A DNA stretch of 64,000 nt, taken from assembly GCF_003583405.1 (NCBI RefSeq), contig NZ_QXEC01000010.1, positions 62,001 to 126,000 on the forward strand. Reading direction: 5' to 3'. Position numbers and translations under genes: made by a program. Source of the DNA: Micromonospora radicis (GTDB lineage Bacteria > Actinomycetota > Actinomycetes > Mycobacteriales > Micromonosporaceae). Numbering within the stretch: the first letter of the stretch is position 1; the number at the start of each line of letters is the position of its first letter. Shown here one piece after another: positions 37,454 to 45,443 of the stretch. Below the pieces are notes generated by a model. That model searched no databases. It saw only the letters and a program-made list of their open reading frames with translations, and was not told the origin of the DNA.

Positions 37454-37490
37454 TGGAACGAACGTTCGAGGCAATCGAACACTCGTTCTA
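37454..37490 (-). promoter_or_regulatory. Tandem LexA (SOS) boxes
   Basis: Two sites of the actinobacterial LexA form (TCGAAC-N4-GTTCGA) lie 21 bases apart: TGGAACGAACGTTCGA at 37454-37469 and TCGAACACTCGTTCTA at 37475-37490. Each matches 11 of 12 consensus bases and each has an intact GAAC-N4-GTTC core. They lie 308 bases upstream of the HEPN-imuA' genes on the minus strand, and about 210 bases upstream of ybaK on the other. SOS control of the mutasome is the likely role; the rest of 37147-37453 holds only a hairpin and no gene. Confidence 0.75.
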
Positions 37491-37557
37491 ACTGCTGCTG
37501 ACAGTACACCCTTCCACCGACGAAAACGCAACGTGTGACGCGCCGACATCCGACCCG

Positions 37558-37650
37558 GTGACCGACCGCCTGCCCCCGGGCGCCCGGCTGCTGGAGATCG
37601 GCGCGGGCACCGGGCAGGACAGCGCGTACTCCGTGGACACCGGCCACGCC
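37558..37650 (+). pseudogene. Remnant of a class I SAM methyltransferase
   Basis: This short stretch, in frame with the following ybaK gene, encodes LPPGARLLEIGAGTGQDSAY, a recognisable motif I region of a class I methyltransferase. After about 30 codons the similarity ends and the sequence runs into the ybaK leader. No start region or remaining domain is found nearby. It looks like a deletion remnant; an N-terminal extension of the YbaK protein starting at GTG 37558 is the less likely alternative. Confidence 0.55.
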
Positions 37651-37698
37651 TACCGGCTCCAGTCGCTGACACTGCGCCGCCCCGGGGAGAATGGCGGG

Positions 37699-38187
37699 AT
37701 GCAGTCACACCCGAACGTACGGGCGGTACAGGACGCGCTGGCCGGCGCGGACGCCCGGGACGGTGCCGGCGCACCGGCCACCGTCCGCCTGCTGCCCGAC
37801 GCGGTGCACACCGCCGCGGCCGCCGCCGAGGCGCTCGGCGTCGACGTGGGCGCCATCGCCAACTCGCTCGTCTTCGACGCCGACGGGGCCCCGCTGCTGG
37901 TGCTCACCTCCGGGGCGCACCGAGTGGACACCGCCGCGCTGGCCACCCGGCTCGCCGTCGGCCGGCTACGCCGGGCCACCCCGCAGTTCGTCAAGGACCA
38001 CACCGGGCAGGTGATCGGCGGGGTCGCGCCGGTGGGCCACCCGCAGCCGTTGCGCACCCTGGTGGACACCGCCCTGGAGAAGTACGACGAGATCTGGGCC
38101 GCCGGTGGCGTGCCGCAGGCGGTCTTCCCCAGCACGTACGCCGAACTGCTGCGAGTCACCGGCGGCACCCCGACCGACGTGGCGTGA
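37699..38187 (+). CDS. YbaK/EbsC family (aminoacyl-tRNA editing-like) protein
   Basis: A 162-aa YbaK/ProX-like protein; family members hydrolyse mischarged aminoacyl-tRNAs in trans. It shows the conserved IANSLVFDADGAPLLVLTSG, the KDHTGQVIGGVAPVGHP loop and the ending YDEIWAAGGVPQAVFPSTYAEL. The ATG at 37699 gives the normal length. The stop overlaps the following gene in GTGA, so it heads the carotenoid-like operon, an unexpected companion. Confidence 0.88.
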   Translation: MQSHPNVRAVQDALAGADARDGAGAPATVRLLPDAVHTAAAAAEALGVDVGAIANSLVFDADGAPLLVLTSGAHRVDTAALATRLAVGRLRRATPQFVKDHTGQVIGGVAPVGHPQPLRTLVDTALEKYDEIWAAGGVPQAVFPSTYAELLRVTGGTPTDVA

Positions 38188-38924
38188 ACGAGCCGGCGAG
38201 CGTCCCGCGACTGGTGACCCTGCACGTGTGGCGGATCCCCCGCACCGCGCTGCCCCGGGCGCTGGTCCGGATGGCGCTGGATCCGCGCCGGCTACGCGCC
38301 CTGCCCGGCGTACGGTTCGGCAAGCTGCTCGGCACCGGAACCGGCACCGGCTTCGGGCCGGGCGACGCCGACCCGACCCGCTGGGCGGCGCTGACGGTGT
38401 GGGACTCCCCCGCCGCCGCCACCCGGTTTGCCGGCTCGCCGGTGGACCGGGCCTGGTCCGGCATCGCCGAGGCCGGTGTCCGGCTCGACCTGCGGCCGCT
38501 GACCAGCCGGGGTGAGTGGTCCGGCCGCCGCCCCTTCGGCGAGCCGACGGGTGGCCAAGTGACCGGCCCGGTGCTGGCCCTGACCCGGGCCAGGCTGCGA
38601 CCCACCCGGGCACTCACCTTCTGGCGGGCGGTCCCGCCGGTCGCCGCCGCGCTGCGGGCCGCGCCCGGCCTGCTGGCCCGCTTCGGCGTCGGCGAGGCCC
38701 CGCTGGGCTGGCAGGGCACGGTGAGTGTGTGGCGTGACCCGGCAGATCTGGTGGCGTTCGCGTACCGTCACCCGGAGCACCGGGCCGCGATCACCCGGAC
38801 CCCGACCGAGCGGTGGTACGCGGAGGAGCTCTTCGCCCGGTTCGAGGTGCGGGACGTGACCGGTGACCGGACGGTACTGGGGTGGGTCGCCGACGACGGC
38901 CCGGCGAAGGGTGGGCAGGCGTGA
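38184..38924 (+). CDS. Spheroidene monooxygenase-like (CrtA family) protein
   Basis: A 246-aa protein resembling the CrtA-like monooxygenase family: N-terminal LVTLHVWRIPRTALPRALVRMA, then RFGKLLGTGTGTGFGPGDADPTRWAALTVWDSP, and a second repeat-like half ending in YRHPEHRAAITRT and RWYAEELFARFEV. Classical CrtA adds a keto group at C-2 of acyclic carotenoids. The embedding with cruF-, glycosyltransferase- and crtI-like genes supports a carotenoid role. It overlaps both neighbours by GTGA. Confidence 0.75.
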   Translation: MNEPASVPRLVTLHVWRIPRTALPRALVRMALDPRRLRALPGVRFGKLLGTGTGTGFGPGDADPTRWAALTVWDSPAAATRFAGSPVDRAWSGIAEAGVRLDLRPLTSRGEWSGRRPFGEPTGGQVTGPVLALTRARLRPTRALTFWRAVPPVAAALRAAPGLLARFGVGEAPLGWQGTVSVWRDPADLVAFAYRHPEHRAAITRTPTERWYAEELFARFEVRDVTGDRTVLGWVADDGPAKGGQA

Positions 38925-39487
38925 GGTTGGTGCGGTGGACACCGGACGATCTCCTCCGGCGGCTGGGCGACGTGGTGGCCGTCTACGGCGAGGCCATGGG
39001 CTACCGCGCCGACCTGCTGGAGGCCCGTCGCGGCTACATCGCCACCCACGTCCGCCGGCCCGGTTTCCGGGCCGTCGCCAGCCTGACCAGCGAGGGACAC
39101 CTGGCCGGCTTCGGCTACGGCTACGTCGGCGCCCCCGGACAGTGGTGGCACGACCAGGTCTGGCGGGCCCTGGACCCGGCCACCCGGCAACGCTGGTTGA
39201 CCGACTGCTTCGAGGTGGTCGAGTTGCACGTACGCCCACCGGCGCAGGGCCACGGCCTGGGCGCCGGGCAACTGCGAGCCCTGCTCACCATCGCCGAGGG
39301 CAGCACCACGCTGCTGTCCACCCCGGAGGCCGACGAGAGCACCTCACGCGCCTGGCGGCTGTACCGCCGGTTCGGCTTCGTCGACCTCCTGCGCGACTTC
39401 AACTTCCCCGGTGACGAACGCCCGTTCGGCGTACTCGGCCGGGATCTGCCCCTGCCCGCGCCCGGACAGCCGCCCGTCCGGTCATGA
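38921..39487 (+). CDS. GNAT family N-acetyltransferase inside the carotenoid operon
   Basis: A 188-aa GNAT fold protein. A FRAVASLTSEGHLAGFGYGYVG strand region leads to the acetyl-CoA loop VELHVRPPAQGHGLGAGQL and the final RRFGFVDLLRDF. GTG 38921 overlaps the upstream stop in GTGA, and its stop overlaps cruF in ATGA, so it is a true operon member. The acceptor is unknown; acylation of a carotenoid glycoside or a small metabolite is possible but unproven. Confidence 0.82.
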   Translation: MRLVRWTPDDLLRRLGDVVAVYGEAMGYRADLLEARRGYIATHVRRPGFRAVASLTSEGHLAGFGYGYVGAPGQWWHDQVWRALDPATRQRWLTDCFEVVELHVRPPAQGHGLGAGQLRALLTIAEGSTTLLSTPEADESTSRAWRLYRRFGFVDLLRDFNFPGDERPFGVLGRDLPLPAPGQPPVRS

Positions 39488-40341
39488 CCGCGCGATCACC
39501 GGCCCGGGCCTACCCCTGGGTACTGCTGGCGCTGCTGGTGCTGGCCCAGATCGGCTACCCGCTCACCGAGGGGCCCGTCCGGGCCCGACTGACCGTGGCC
39601 ACCGTGCTGATCGGCTACCTGCTCTCGGTCGGCCACGCCCTGGCCAGCCGAGGGCCGCGTACGGCGATCACGCTGGTCGTCCTGGTCACCGGTGGCGGCT
39701 TCGCCATCGAGGCGCTCGGCGTGGCCACCGGCTTCCCGTTCGGCAGCTACGACTACTCCGGCCAGCTCGGGCCGAAGCTCGCCGGGGTACCGCTGATCAT
39801 CCCGCTGGCCTGGACCTGGATGGCCTGGCCGGCCTGGCTGGTGGCGACCCGACTGGCCGGCGGCGACACCAGCGCCGGCACCGGTCGACGGTGGCGGTGG
39901 CCGGCGCGGATCGGGCTGGCCACCCTCGGGTTGGCCACCTGGGATCTCTTCCTCGACCCGCAGATGGTGGCCGAGGGCCACTGGGTGTGGCGGGCGGCCA
40001 CCCCGGCGCTGCCCGGCCTGGCCGGCATCCCGGTCAGCAACTACCTGGGCTGGCTACTGTTCGCGGTGCTGGTGATGACCGCGCTGCGCCCGCTCGCCGG
40101 GCCCGCCGTGGCCGACACCGACGCCCGCGACCATCCGATGTACGCGCTCTACCTGTGGACGTACGGCTCCAGCGTGCTGGCCCACGCGGTCTTCCTCGGC
40201 CTGCCCGCCTCCGCGCTGTGGGGCGCGGCCGGCATGGGGGTGGTCGCGGTGCCGCTGGCGGTGACGCTGCTGCGGGCCCGCCGCCGCGGCCACGACGACA
40301 CCACCGTGCCCGCGCGCACCCGGGTCGACGCCCCGGCATGA
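39484..40341 (+). CDS. cruF: Carotenoid 1',2'-hydratase-like protein (CruF family)
   Basis: A 285-aa polytopic membrane protein of the CruF/carotenoid biosynthesis family. Seven or so helices are seen, with FGSYDYSGQLGPKLAGVPLIIPLAWTWMAW, the WDLFLDPQMVAEGHWVW segment and GIPVSNYLGW, all conserved family stretches. CruF hydrates the psi end group of acyclic carotenoids in cyanobacteria and in C50 pathways. ATGA overlaps on both sides couple it with the GNAT gene and the glycosyltransferase. Confidence 0.85.
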   Translation: MTARSPARAYPWVLLALLVLAQIGYPLTEGPVRARLTVATVLIGYLLSVGHALASRGPRTAITLVVLVTGGGFAIEALGVATGFPFGSYDYSGQLGPKLAGVPLIIPLAWTWMAWPAWLVATRLAGGDTSAGTGRRWRWPARIGLATLGLATWDLFLDPQMVAEGHWVWRAATPALPGLAGIPVSNYLGWLLFAVLVMTALRPLAGPAVADTDARDHPMYALYLWTYGSSVLAHAVFLGLPASALWGAAGMGVVAVPLAVTLLRARRRGHDDTTVPARTRVDAPA

Positions 40342-41465
40342 CCGGCCCGCTCGTCGCGCTGCTCGTCGTCGCCGCGTTGACCGCGCACACCGTGGTCAAC
40401 GCCGGCCGGTGGTTGCGCCGACCGACCGACGGGCCGGTGGAGTGCGCCGAACGGGTGGTGGTGCTGCTGCCGCTGCGCGACGAGGCCACCCGGGTCACCC
40501 CGTGCCTGCGGGCCCTGCTCGCCCAACGCGGGGTACCCCGGCTGCGCGTGCTGGTCCTCGACGACGGTTCGACCGACGGCACCGCCGACGTGGTCCGCGC
40601 GGTGGTCGCCGACGACCCGCGGGTCACCCTGCTCACCGGGGCCGCCCCGCCACCCGGCTGGCTGGGCAAGCCGCACGCCTGCTGGCAGCTGGCCAGCCGC
40701 ACCGAGGCGTCCGCCGACGCGCTGGTCTTCGTGGACGCCGACGTGGTGCTCGGCCGGTACGCCGTGGCGGCGGCCGTCACCGAACTGCGCGCCGCCGGGG
40801 CGACCCTGCTGTCGCCGTACCCGAGGATCGTGGTGCGGACCGTGGCCGACCGGCTGGTACAGCCGCTGTTGCAGTGGCTGTGGTTGACCTTCCTGCCGTT
40901 GCGCGCGATGGAACGCTCGGCGCGGCCGTCACTGGCCGCGGCGGGCGGGCAGTTCCTGGTCGTCGACCGGGCCGGCTACCTGCGGGCCGGCGGGCACGCG
41001 GCGGTCGCCGACCGGGTGTTGGAGGACGTCGAGCTGGCCCGGGCGGTGAAACGCGCGGGCGGCCGGATCGCGCTGGCCGACGGCTCCCGGCTGGCCTCCT
41101 GCCGGATGTACGACAGCTGGCCGCAGCTGCGTGACGGCTACACCAAGTCGCTGTGGGCCTCGTTCGGACACCCGACGGCCGCCGCGCTGGTGGTGACCGT
41201 GCTGCTCCTGCTCTACACCGTGCCCGCGCTGGTCGCCGTGGTGGCGCTACTGGCCGGGGCACCGCTGCTGGCCGGGGTGGCCTTCCTGGCGTACCTGGTG
41301 GGGGTGGCCGGGCGGGTGGTCAGCGCCCGGGCCACCGGCGGGCGGGCCTGGCCCGACGCGCTGAGCCACCCCGTGTCGGTCGCGGTCCTCGGTTGGCTGA
41401 CCCTGCGGTCGTACCATCTGCGCAAGCGGCGGCGCCTGTCCTGGCGCGGTCGTCCGGTCGGCTGA
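40338..41465 (+). CDS. Family 2 glycosyltransferase (CruG-like)
   Basis: A 375-aa GT2 enzyme with an N-terminal membrane anchor, the nucleotide-sugar site VLVLDDGSTDGTADVVR, the metal-binding VFVDADVVLG and an acceptor-loop LEDVELARAVKRAGG, then two C-terminal membrane helices. This is the CruG architecture, in which the enzyme glycosylates the 2'-hydroxyl of carotenoids. The ATG at 40338 overlaps the cruF stop in ATGA. The assignment to carotenoids rests on the neighbours. Confidence 0.82.
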   Translation: MTGPLVALLVVAALTAHTVVNAGRWLRRPTDGPVECAERVVVLLPLRDEATRVTPCLRALLAQRGVPRLRVLVLDDGSTDGTADVVRAVVADDPRVTLLTGAAPPPGWLGKPHACWQLASRTEASADALVFVDADVVLGRYAVAAAVTELRAAGATLLSPYPRIVVRTVADRLVQPLLQWLWLTFLPLRAMERSARPSLAAAGGQFLVVDRAGYLRAGGHAAVADRVLEDVELARAVKRAGGRIALADGSRLASCRMYDSWPQLRDGYTKSLWASFGHPTAAALVVTVLLLLYTVPALVAVVALLAGAPLLAGVAFLAYLVGVAGRVVSARATGGRAWPDALSHPVSVAVLGWLTLRSYHLRKRRRLSWRGRPVG

Positions 41466-41527
41466 CGCCCGCGGCGGTGCCGCGGCGAACGACCGGGGAA
41501 CTCGGCCCCGGCCTGGGAGGACGTGGG

Positions 41528-43015
41528 ATGGCGCGGATCGTGGTCGTCGGTGCGGGGGTGGGTGGGCTGGCCACCGCCGCCCGGCTGGCCGTCACCGGGC
41601 ATCAGGTCACCGTCCTCGAACGGGCCGACGTGGTCGGCGGCAAGCTCGGCCGGCACACCCGGGACATCCCGGAGGGCTCGTTCCACTTCGACACCGGTCC
41701 CAGCCTGCTCACCCTGCCCGAGGTCTTCCACGAGCTGTTCGAGGCCACCGGGGCGAAGCTGGACGAGTACCTCGACCTGGTGCCGCTGGACCCGATCGTG
41801 CGGCACGTCTTCCCCGGCGGCGGACCGGTGCTCGACTCCTGCGCCGACCCGGCGGAGTTCACCGCCCGGATCGGCGCCGCCCTCGGCGACCGGGCCGCCG
41901 CCGACTGGCAGCGGCTGTGGCGCCGGGCCGCCCGGGTGTGGCGGGCCTCCGAACACGACATCCTGCGCCGCCGCGTCGACTCGCCCCGGGATCTGACCCG
42001 ACTGGCCTGGCGGCTCGGCGACCTGGCCGCCATCCGGCCCGGGCAGAGCCTGCGCGGACTGGGCCGCGCCCAGCTGACCGACCCCCGGCTGCGGATGCTG
42101 CTGGACCGGTACGCCACGTACACCGGCGCCGACCCGCGCCGGGCGCCGGCCGCCCTGGTCGCGGTCCCCTACGCCGAGCTGGCCTTCGGCGGCTGGTACC
42201 TGCGCGGTGGGCTGGGCAGCCTCGCCGACGCGCTGCTGTCGCGCTGCCTGGACCTGGGAGTGGTCGTCCGCACCGGCGCCGCGGTCACCCGGATCGACGC
42301 GGCGGGCGGGCGGGTGCACGGCGTACGCGTCGCCGGGCAGCACGCCCCGATCCCCGCCGACGTGGTGGTGGCCAACGTCGACGCGCTCACCGTCTACCGT
42401 GACCTGCTGCCCGACCCGCGTCGGCTGGCCGGGCTCACCGACCGCAGCCTGGCCGGGTTCGTGCTGCTGCTCGGCGTACGCGGAAACTCCGGGCTGGCCC
42501 ACCACAACGTCTTCTTCCCGCGTGACTACGACGCCGAGTTCGACGCGATCTTCGGCGCACCGGGGCGCGGGGTGCGCGCGCGACCGGCCACCGACCCGAC
42601 GGTCTTCGTCACCGTGGCGGACGACCCGACGGTCCGCCCGACCGGACACGAGGCGTGGTTCGTGCTGGTCAACGCCGCCCGCCAGGGCACGGCACCCGGT
42701 GCGGTGGACTGGCGGCGGCCGGGACTGGCGGCGGCGTACGCCGACCGGATCCTCGACGTGCTGGCCGAACGCGGCGTGGACGTCCGCGACCGGCTGCTGT
42801 TCCGCGACATCCGTACCCCGGCCGACCTGGCCACCGCCACCGGCGCACCGGGCGGGACCATCTACGGTACGGCCGGCGGCCTGCTCCGCCCGGCCAACCG
42901 GGGCCCGGCCCACGGCCTGTGGCTGGTCGGCGGCTCCAGCCACCCGGGTGGCGGCCTGCCGATGGTCACCCTGTCCGCGCAGATCGTCGCCACCGAGATC
43001 GGCCCCGCCTGGTAG
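41528..43015 (+). CDS. Phytoene desaturase family FAD oxidoreductase (CrtI/CrtD-like)
   Basis: A 495-aa CrtI-type flavoenzyme. The N-terminal FAD dinucleotide motif is VVVGAGVGGLATAARLA, then GKLGRHTRDIPEGSFHFDTGPSLLTLPEV, and the C-terminal GLWLVGGSSHPGGGLPMV is the family signature. It could be a phytoene desaturase or a 3',4'-desaturase (CrtD) acting on the hydrated end group; sequence alone does not decide. A GGGAGG ribosome site precedes the ATG, 62 bases after the glycosyltransferase. Confidence 0.87.
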   Translation: MARIVVVGAGVGGLATAARLAVTGHQVTVLERADVVGGKLGRHTRDIPEGSFHFDTGPSLLTLPEVFHELFEATGAKLDEYLDLVPLDPIVRHVFPGGGPVLDSCADPAEFTARIGAALGDRAAADWQRLWRRAARVWRASEHDILRRRVDSPRDLTRLAWRLGDLAAIRPGQSLRGLGRAQLTDPRLRMLLDRYATYTGADPRRAPAALVAVPYAELAFGGWYLRGGLGSLADALLSRCLDLGVVVRTGAAVTRIDAAGGRVHGVRVAGQHAPIPADVVVANVDALTVYRDLLPDPRRLAGLTDRSLAGFVLLLGVRGNSGLAHHNVFFPRDYDAEFDAIFGAPGRGVRARPATDPTVFVTVADDPTVRPTGHEAWFVLVNAARQGTAPGAVDWRRPGLAAAYADRILDVLAERGVDVRDRLLFRDIRTPADLATATGAPGGTIYGTAGGLLRPANRGPAHGLWLVGGSSHPGGGLPMVTLSAQIVATEIGPAW

Positions 43016-43031
43016 CTGCGACGGGTGCGGC

Positions 43032-43721
43032 TCAGCCGGCGTCGATCAGTGCCCGGCGGACGGCGGAGAGCAACTGCCCCAACCCGAACGCGGCCAGCAG
43101 CACCCACACCGCCGTCGCCATGGTGATGGTGCCGGCCGCCAGGTCCAGCTGGATCAGCCCGGTCAGACCGGCCAGCAACAGTCCCGCCACCGCCACGCAG
43201 ACCCGGGTGGGCCGCTCCCCCACCGTCACCGCGCCGATCTCCCGCATCCCCGCGGAGACCGCGCGGGCCCGCACGTACTCGTGCAGCCAGGACAGCGCAC
43301 CCGCCGCGACGACCAGCGCCCCCGGCGCACCGACCAGCCAGAACGCCACCAGCCAGGCGGCCTCACCGAGCCGGTCGGCCAGCGAGTCGTAGACGTAGCC
43401 GAGCCGGGTGGTGCGACCGGTGGCCACCGCCACCGCCCCGTCGACGCTGTCCGCCACCGACGCCAGCAGCACGAACAGGGCACCGAGGAACGGCCCGTCG
43501 CCGGGCCGGGTCGCGAACAGCGGCACGCAGAGACAGAGCAGCACACCGACCGCGGTCACCGCGGTCGGGCCGACCCGGAGCCGGCCCAGCAGGAACCCGA
43601 GGTGGTAGGAGAACCGCAGCCAGCCGCGTACCACCGGCGTGGCGGCGCGCGGGTCGAACCCACCGTGCAGCCGGGCCCACGCGGTGGCGTACTCGTTCCA
43701 GTTCAGCTGTCTGCCCACCAC
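43032..43721 (-). CDS. CDP-alcohol phosphatidyltransferase family protein
   Basis: A 229-aa membrane protein with the CDP-OH-P motif DSVDG-x2-A-x9-G-x3-D-x3-D in the segment DSVDGAVAV to YDSLAD, so the four acidic residues are intact. The Arg normally following the Ala of DGxxAR is Val here. About five helices surround the motif. The product could be a phospholipid or another CDP-activated transfer; the substrate is unknown. It is convergent with the carotenoid operon, 16 bases apart. Confidence 0.8.
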   Translation of the reverse strand: MVGRQLNWNEYATAWARLHGGFDPRAATPVVRGWLRFSYHLGFLLGRLRVGPTAVTAVGVLLCLCVPLFATRPGDGPFLGALFVLLASVADSVDGAVAVATGRTTRLGYVYDSLADRLGEAAWLVAFWLVGAPGALVVAAGALSWLHEYVRARAVSAGMREIGAVTVGERPTRVCVAVAGLLLAGLTGLIQLDLAAGTITMATAVWVLLAAFGLGQLLSAVRRALIDAG

Positions 43722-43764
43722 GGTTCAACCGTCGCGGCGGCGCTGAGGTATCGCGCCGCGAACC

Positions 43765-44682
43765 TCACGTCGGGGCGCCCACCCGCAGGTTCTGCCAGAT
43801 CTCCCGGGTCGCGGTGGACCGGTTGAAGGTGATGAAGTGGATGCCCGGCACCCCCTCGTCGAGCAGCCGCTGACACATCTCGCTGGTCTGCTCGATGCCG
43901 AGCCGGCGGACCGCCTCCGGATCGTCGGCGACCCGCTCGAAGCGGGCGGCCAGCGCCGGCGGGAAGGGCGCCCCGGACAGCTGCACCGATCGTTCGATCG
44001 TGCCGATCCTGATCACCGGCATCACCCCGGCCAGGATCGGGGTGTCGCACCCCGCGGCGACCACCCGGTCGCGCAGGCGGAGATACTCGTCGGCGTCGAA
44101 GAACATCTGGGTGATCGCGAACTCGGCACCGGCCCGACACTTCCGGACGAAGTACTCGGTGTCGCTGGCGACGTCCGCCGAGCGGGGATGGCGGTACGGG
44201 AAGGCGGCCACCCCGACGCTGAAGTCGCCGGAGCGACGCACCAAGCGGACCAGGTCCTCGGCGTAGTCGACGCCCTCGGGGTGGGGAACCCACTCGCCGG
44301 TCGGGTCACCGGGCGGGTCGCCCCGCACCGCCAGCACGTTGCGCACCCCGGCGCCGGCCAGCCGTCCGATCACGTTCCGCAACTCGGCCACCGAGTGGTT
44401 GACCGCGGTCAGGTGGGCCATCGGCAGCAGGGTGGTCTCGGTGGCGATCCGTTCGGTGACCGCGACCGTGGTGTCGCGGGTCGACCCACCGGCGCCGTAG
44501 GTGATCGAGACGAACGACGGGCGCAACGACTCCAACTCACGGATGGCCTGCCAGAGCTGTCGCTCGCCCTCCGCCGTCTTCGGCGGCATGAACTCGAAGG
44601 AGAAGGTCGGCTGGCAGTCACGGACCAGCTCCCCGATCGCGGGTTGCGGATTCGGGAGGACCGAGGGTAGACCGAGCGCCAC
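43765..44682 (-). CDS. metF: Methylenetetrahydrofolate reductase
   Basis: A 305-aa flavoprotein reducing 5,10-methylene-THF to 5-methyl-THF for methionine synthesis. FSFEFMPPKTAEGE, VSITYGAGGSTRD, HLTAVNHS, the ALRGDPP-like VLAVRGDPPGDP, and AEFAITQMFFDAD are all conserved. The GTG start lies 6 bases after TAGAGT with no ribosome site, so the transcript is probably leaderless. Order with idsA and pknL matches mycobacterial Rv2172c-Rv2176. Confidence 0.95.
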   Translation of the reverse strand: MALGLPSVLPNPQPAIGELVRDCQPTFSFEFMPPKTAEGERQLWQAIRELESLRPSFVSITYGAGGSTRDTTVAVTERIATETTLLPMAHLTAVNHSVAELRNVIGRLAGAGVRNVLAVRGDPPGDPTGEWVPHPEGVDYAEDLVRLVRRSGDFSVGVAAFPYRHPRSADVASDTEYFVRKCRAGAEFAITQMFFDADEYLRLRDRVVAAGCDTPILAGVMPVIRIGTIERSVQLSGAPFPPALAARFERVADDPEAVRRLGIEQTSEMCQRLLDEGVPGIHFITFNRSTATREIWQNLRVGAPT

Positions 44683-44915
44683 GCACCGACTCTAGCGGGC
44701 CGCCGCCGACTCCCCCACCGCTTCCCACAGTGGGGACAGCCGCGTCGGCGTCCGCAGCGGTCCGCCGTCGAGAGCGGAAACGTCGTACCCCGCGGGTAGT
44801 TCTGGAACCAGCGCGGGTGGGGTTCGCGGCCACACGGGGGACGCGTGGGGGTCTGATCCGATCGGTGCGCCGGGCGTCCGGGCGCACCACCGCCGCGTCG
44901 ATCCCGGAGGACCGC

Positions 44916-45434
44916 ATGCCCCCGCCCGACCACTCTCCGCCGGCCGGTCCACCACCGACAGGCCCACGGCTGGCCCGGCTGCGGCTCGCCCGAGGCTGGA
45001 GCCAGTCCCGACTCGCCGCCGAACTCTGCGCCGCCGCCGGCGTGCCCACGTTGAGCCGGCACGAGATCTCGCGGTGGGAACGACAACGCCGGGTGCCCGG
45101 CCGGTTCTGGCGGGGCTGGCTGGCCCAGGTCCTCGACCCGACGGCCAGCCCACCGACGGCCGGCCCACCGAAGGCCGGCCCACCGACGGCCGGCTCGCTG
45201 GCGGCCGGCCCACCGAAGGCCGGCTCGCTGGCCGGGCGAGCGGCCCGCCGGACCGCCGGGGGTGCGGCCCGCCGGACCGCCGGGGGTGCGGCTGGTGACC
45301 GGGCTCGTCGGGCCGGTCCCGGCCGACCGGTTCGGGGCGGCCCGTCGCCGCGACGCGCCGTCCGGAGCAGGAACAACCACATCGCGACGCGCCGGGACGC
45401 GGGTGGGTGGGCGTGCCGCGCCACGACCCACTAG
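44916..45434 (+). CDS. Xre-family helix-turn-helix protein with repeat-rich tail
   Basis: A 172-aa protein. After a Pro-rich start, residues about 18-60 form an Xre/Cro HTH: LARLRLARGWSQSRLAAEL then TLSRHEISRWERQRRVP. The C-terminal half is low complexity, encoded by short DNA repeats (45149-45235 and a 24-bp tandem copy at 45240-45287), and ends Arg-rich. ATG 44916 with a GGAGGA site was chosen over an earlier in-frame ATG. The tail may vary in length by slippage. It sits in the metF-idsA gap; its target is unknown. Confidence 0.7.
   Translation: MPPPDHSPPAGPPPTGPRLARLRLARGWSQSRLAAELCAAAGVPTLSRHEISRWERQRRVPGRFWRGWLAQVLDPTASPPTAGPPKAGPPTAGSLAAGPPKAGSLAGRAARRTAGGAARRTAGGAAGDRARRAGPGRPVRGGPSPRRAVRSRNNHIATRRDAGGWACRATTH
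45149..45287 (+). repeat. In-frame short repeats inside the Xre-type gene
   Basis: Units of the type CCACCGA(C/A)GGCCGGCC recur from 45149 to 45235, alternating with GCTCGCTGG. A 24-bp unit (45240-45263) is then duplicated exactly at 45264-45287. All lie in the coding frame of the Xre-like protein (period a multiple of three), giving a Pro/Ala/Gly-rich repetitive tail. Confidence 0.75.
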
Positions 45435-45437
45435 CGT
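45432..45437 (+). promoter_or_regulatory. idsA -10 element (leaderless promoter)
   Basis: TAGCGT lies 6 bases before the idsA GTG, without an intervening ribosome site, so transcription should start at the start codon. The element overlaps the stop codon of the preceding gene. Confidence 0.5.
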
Positions 45438-45443
45438 CGGGAC

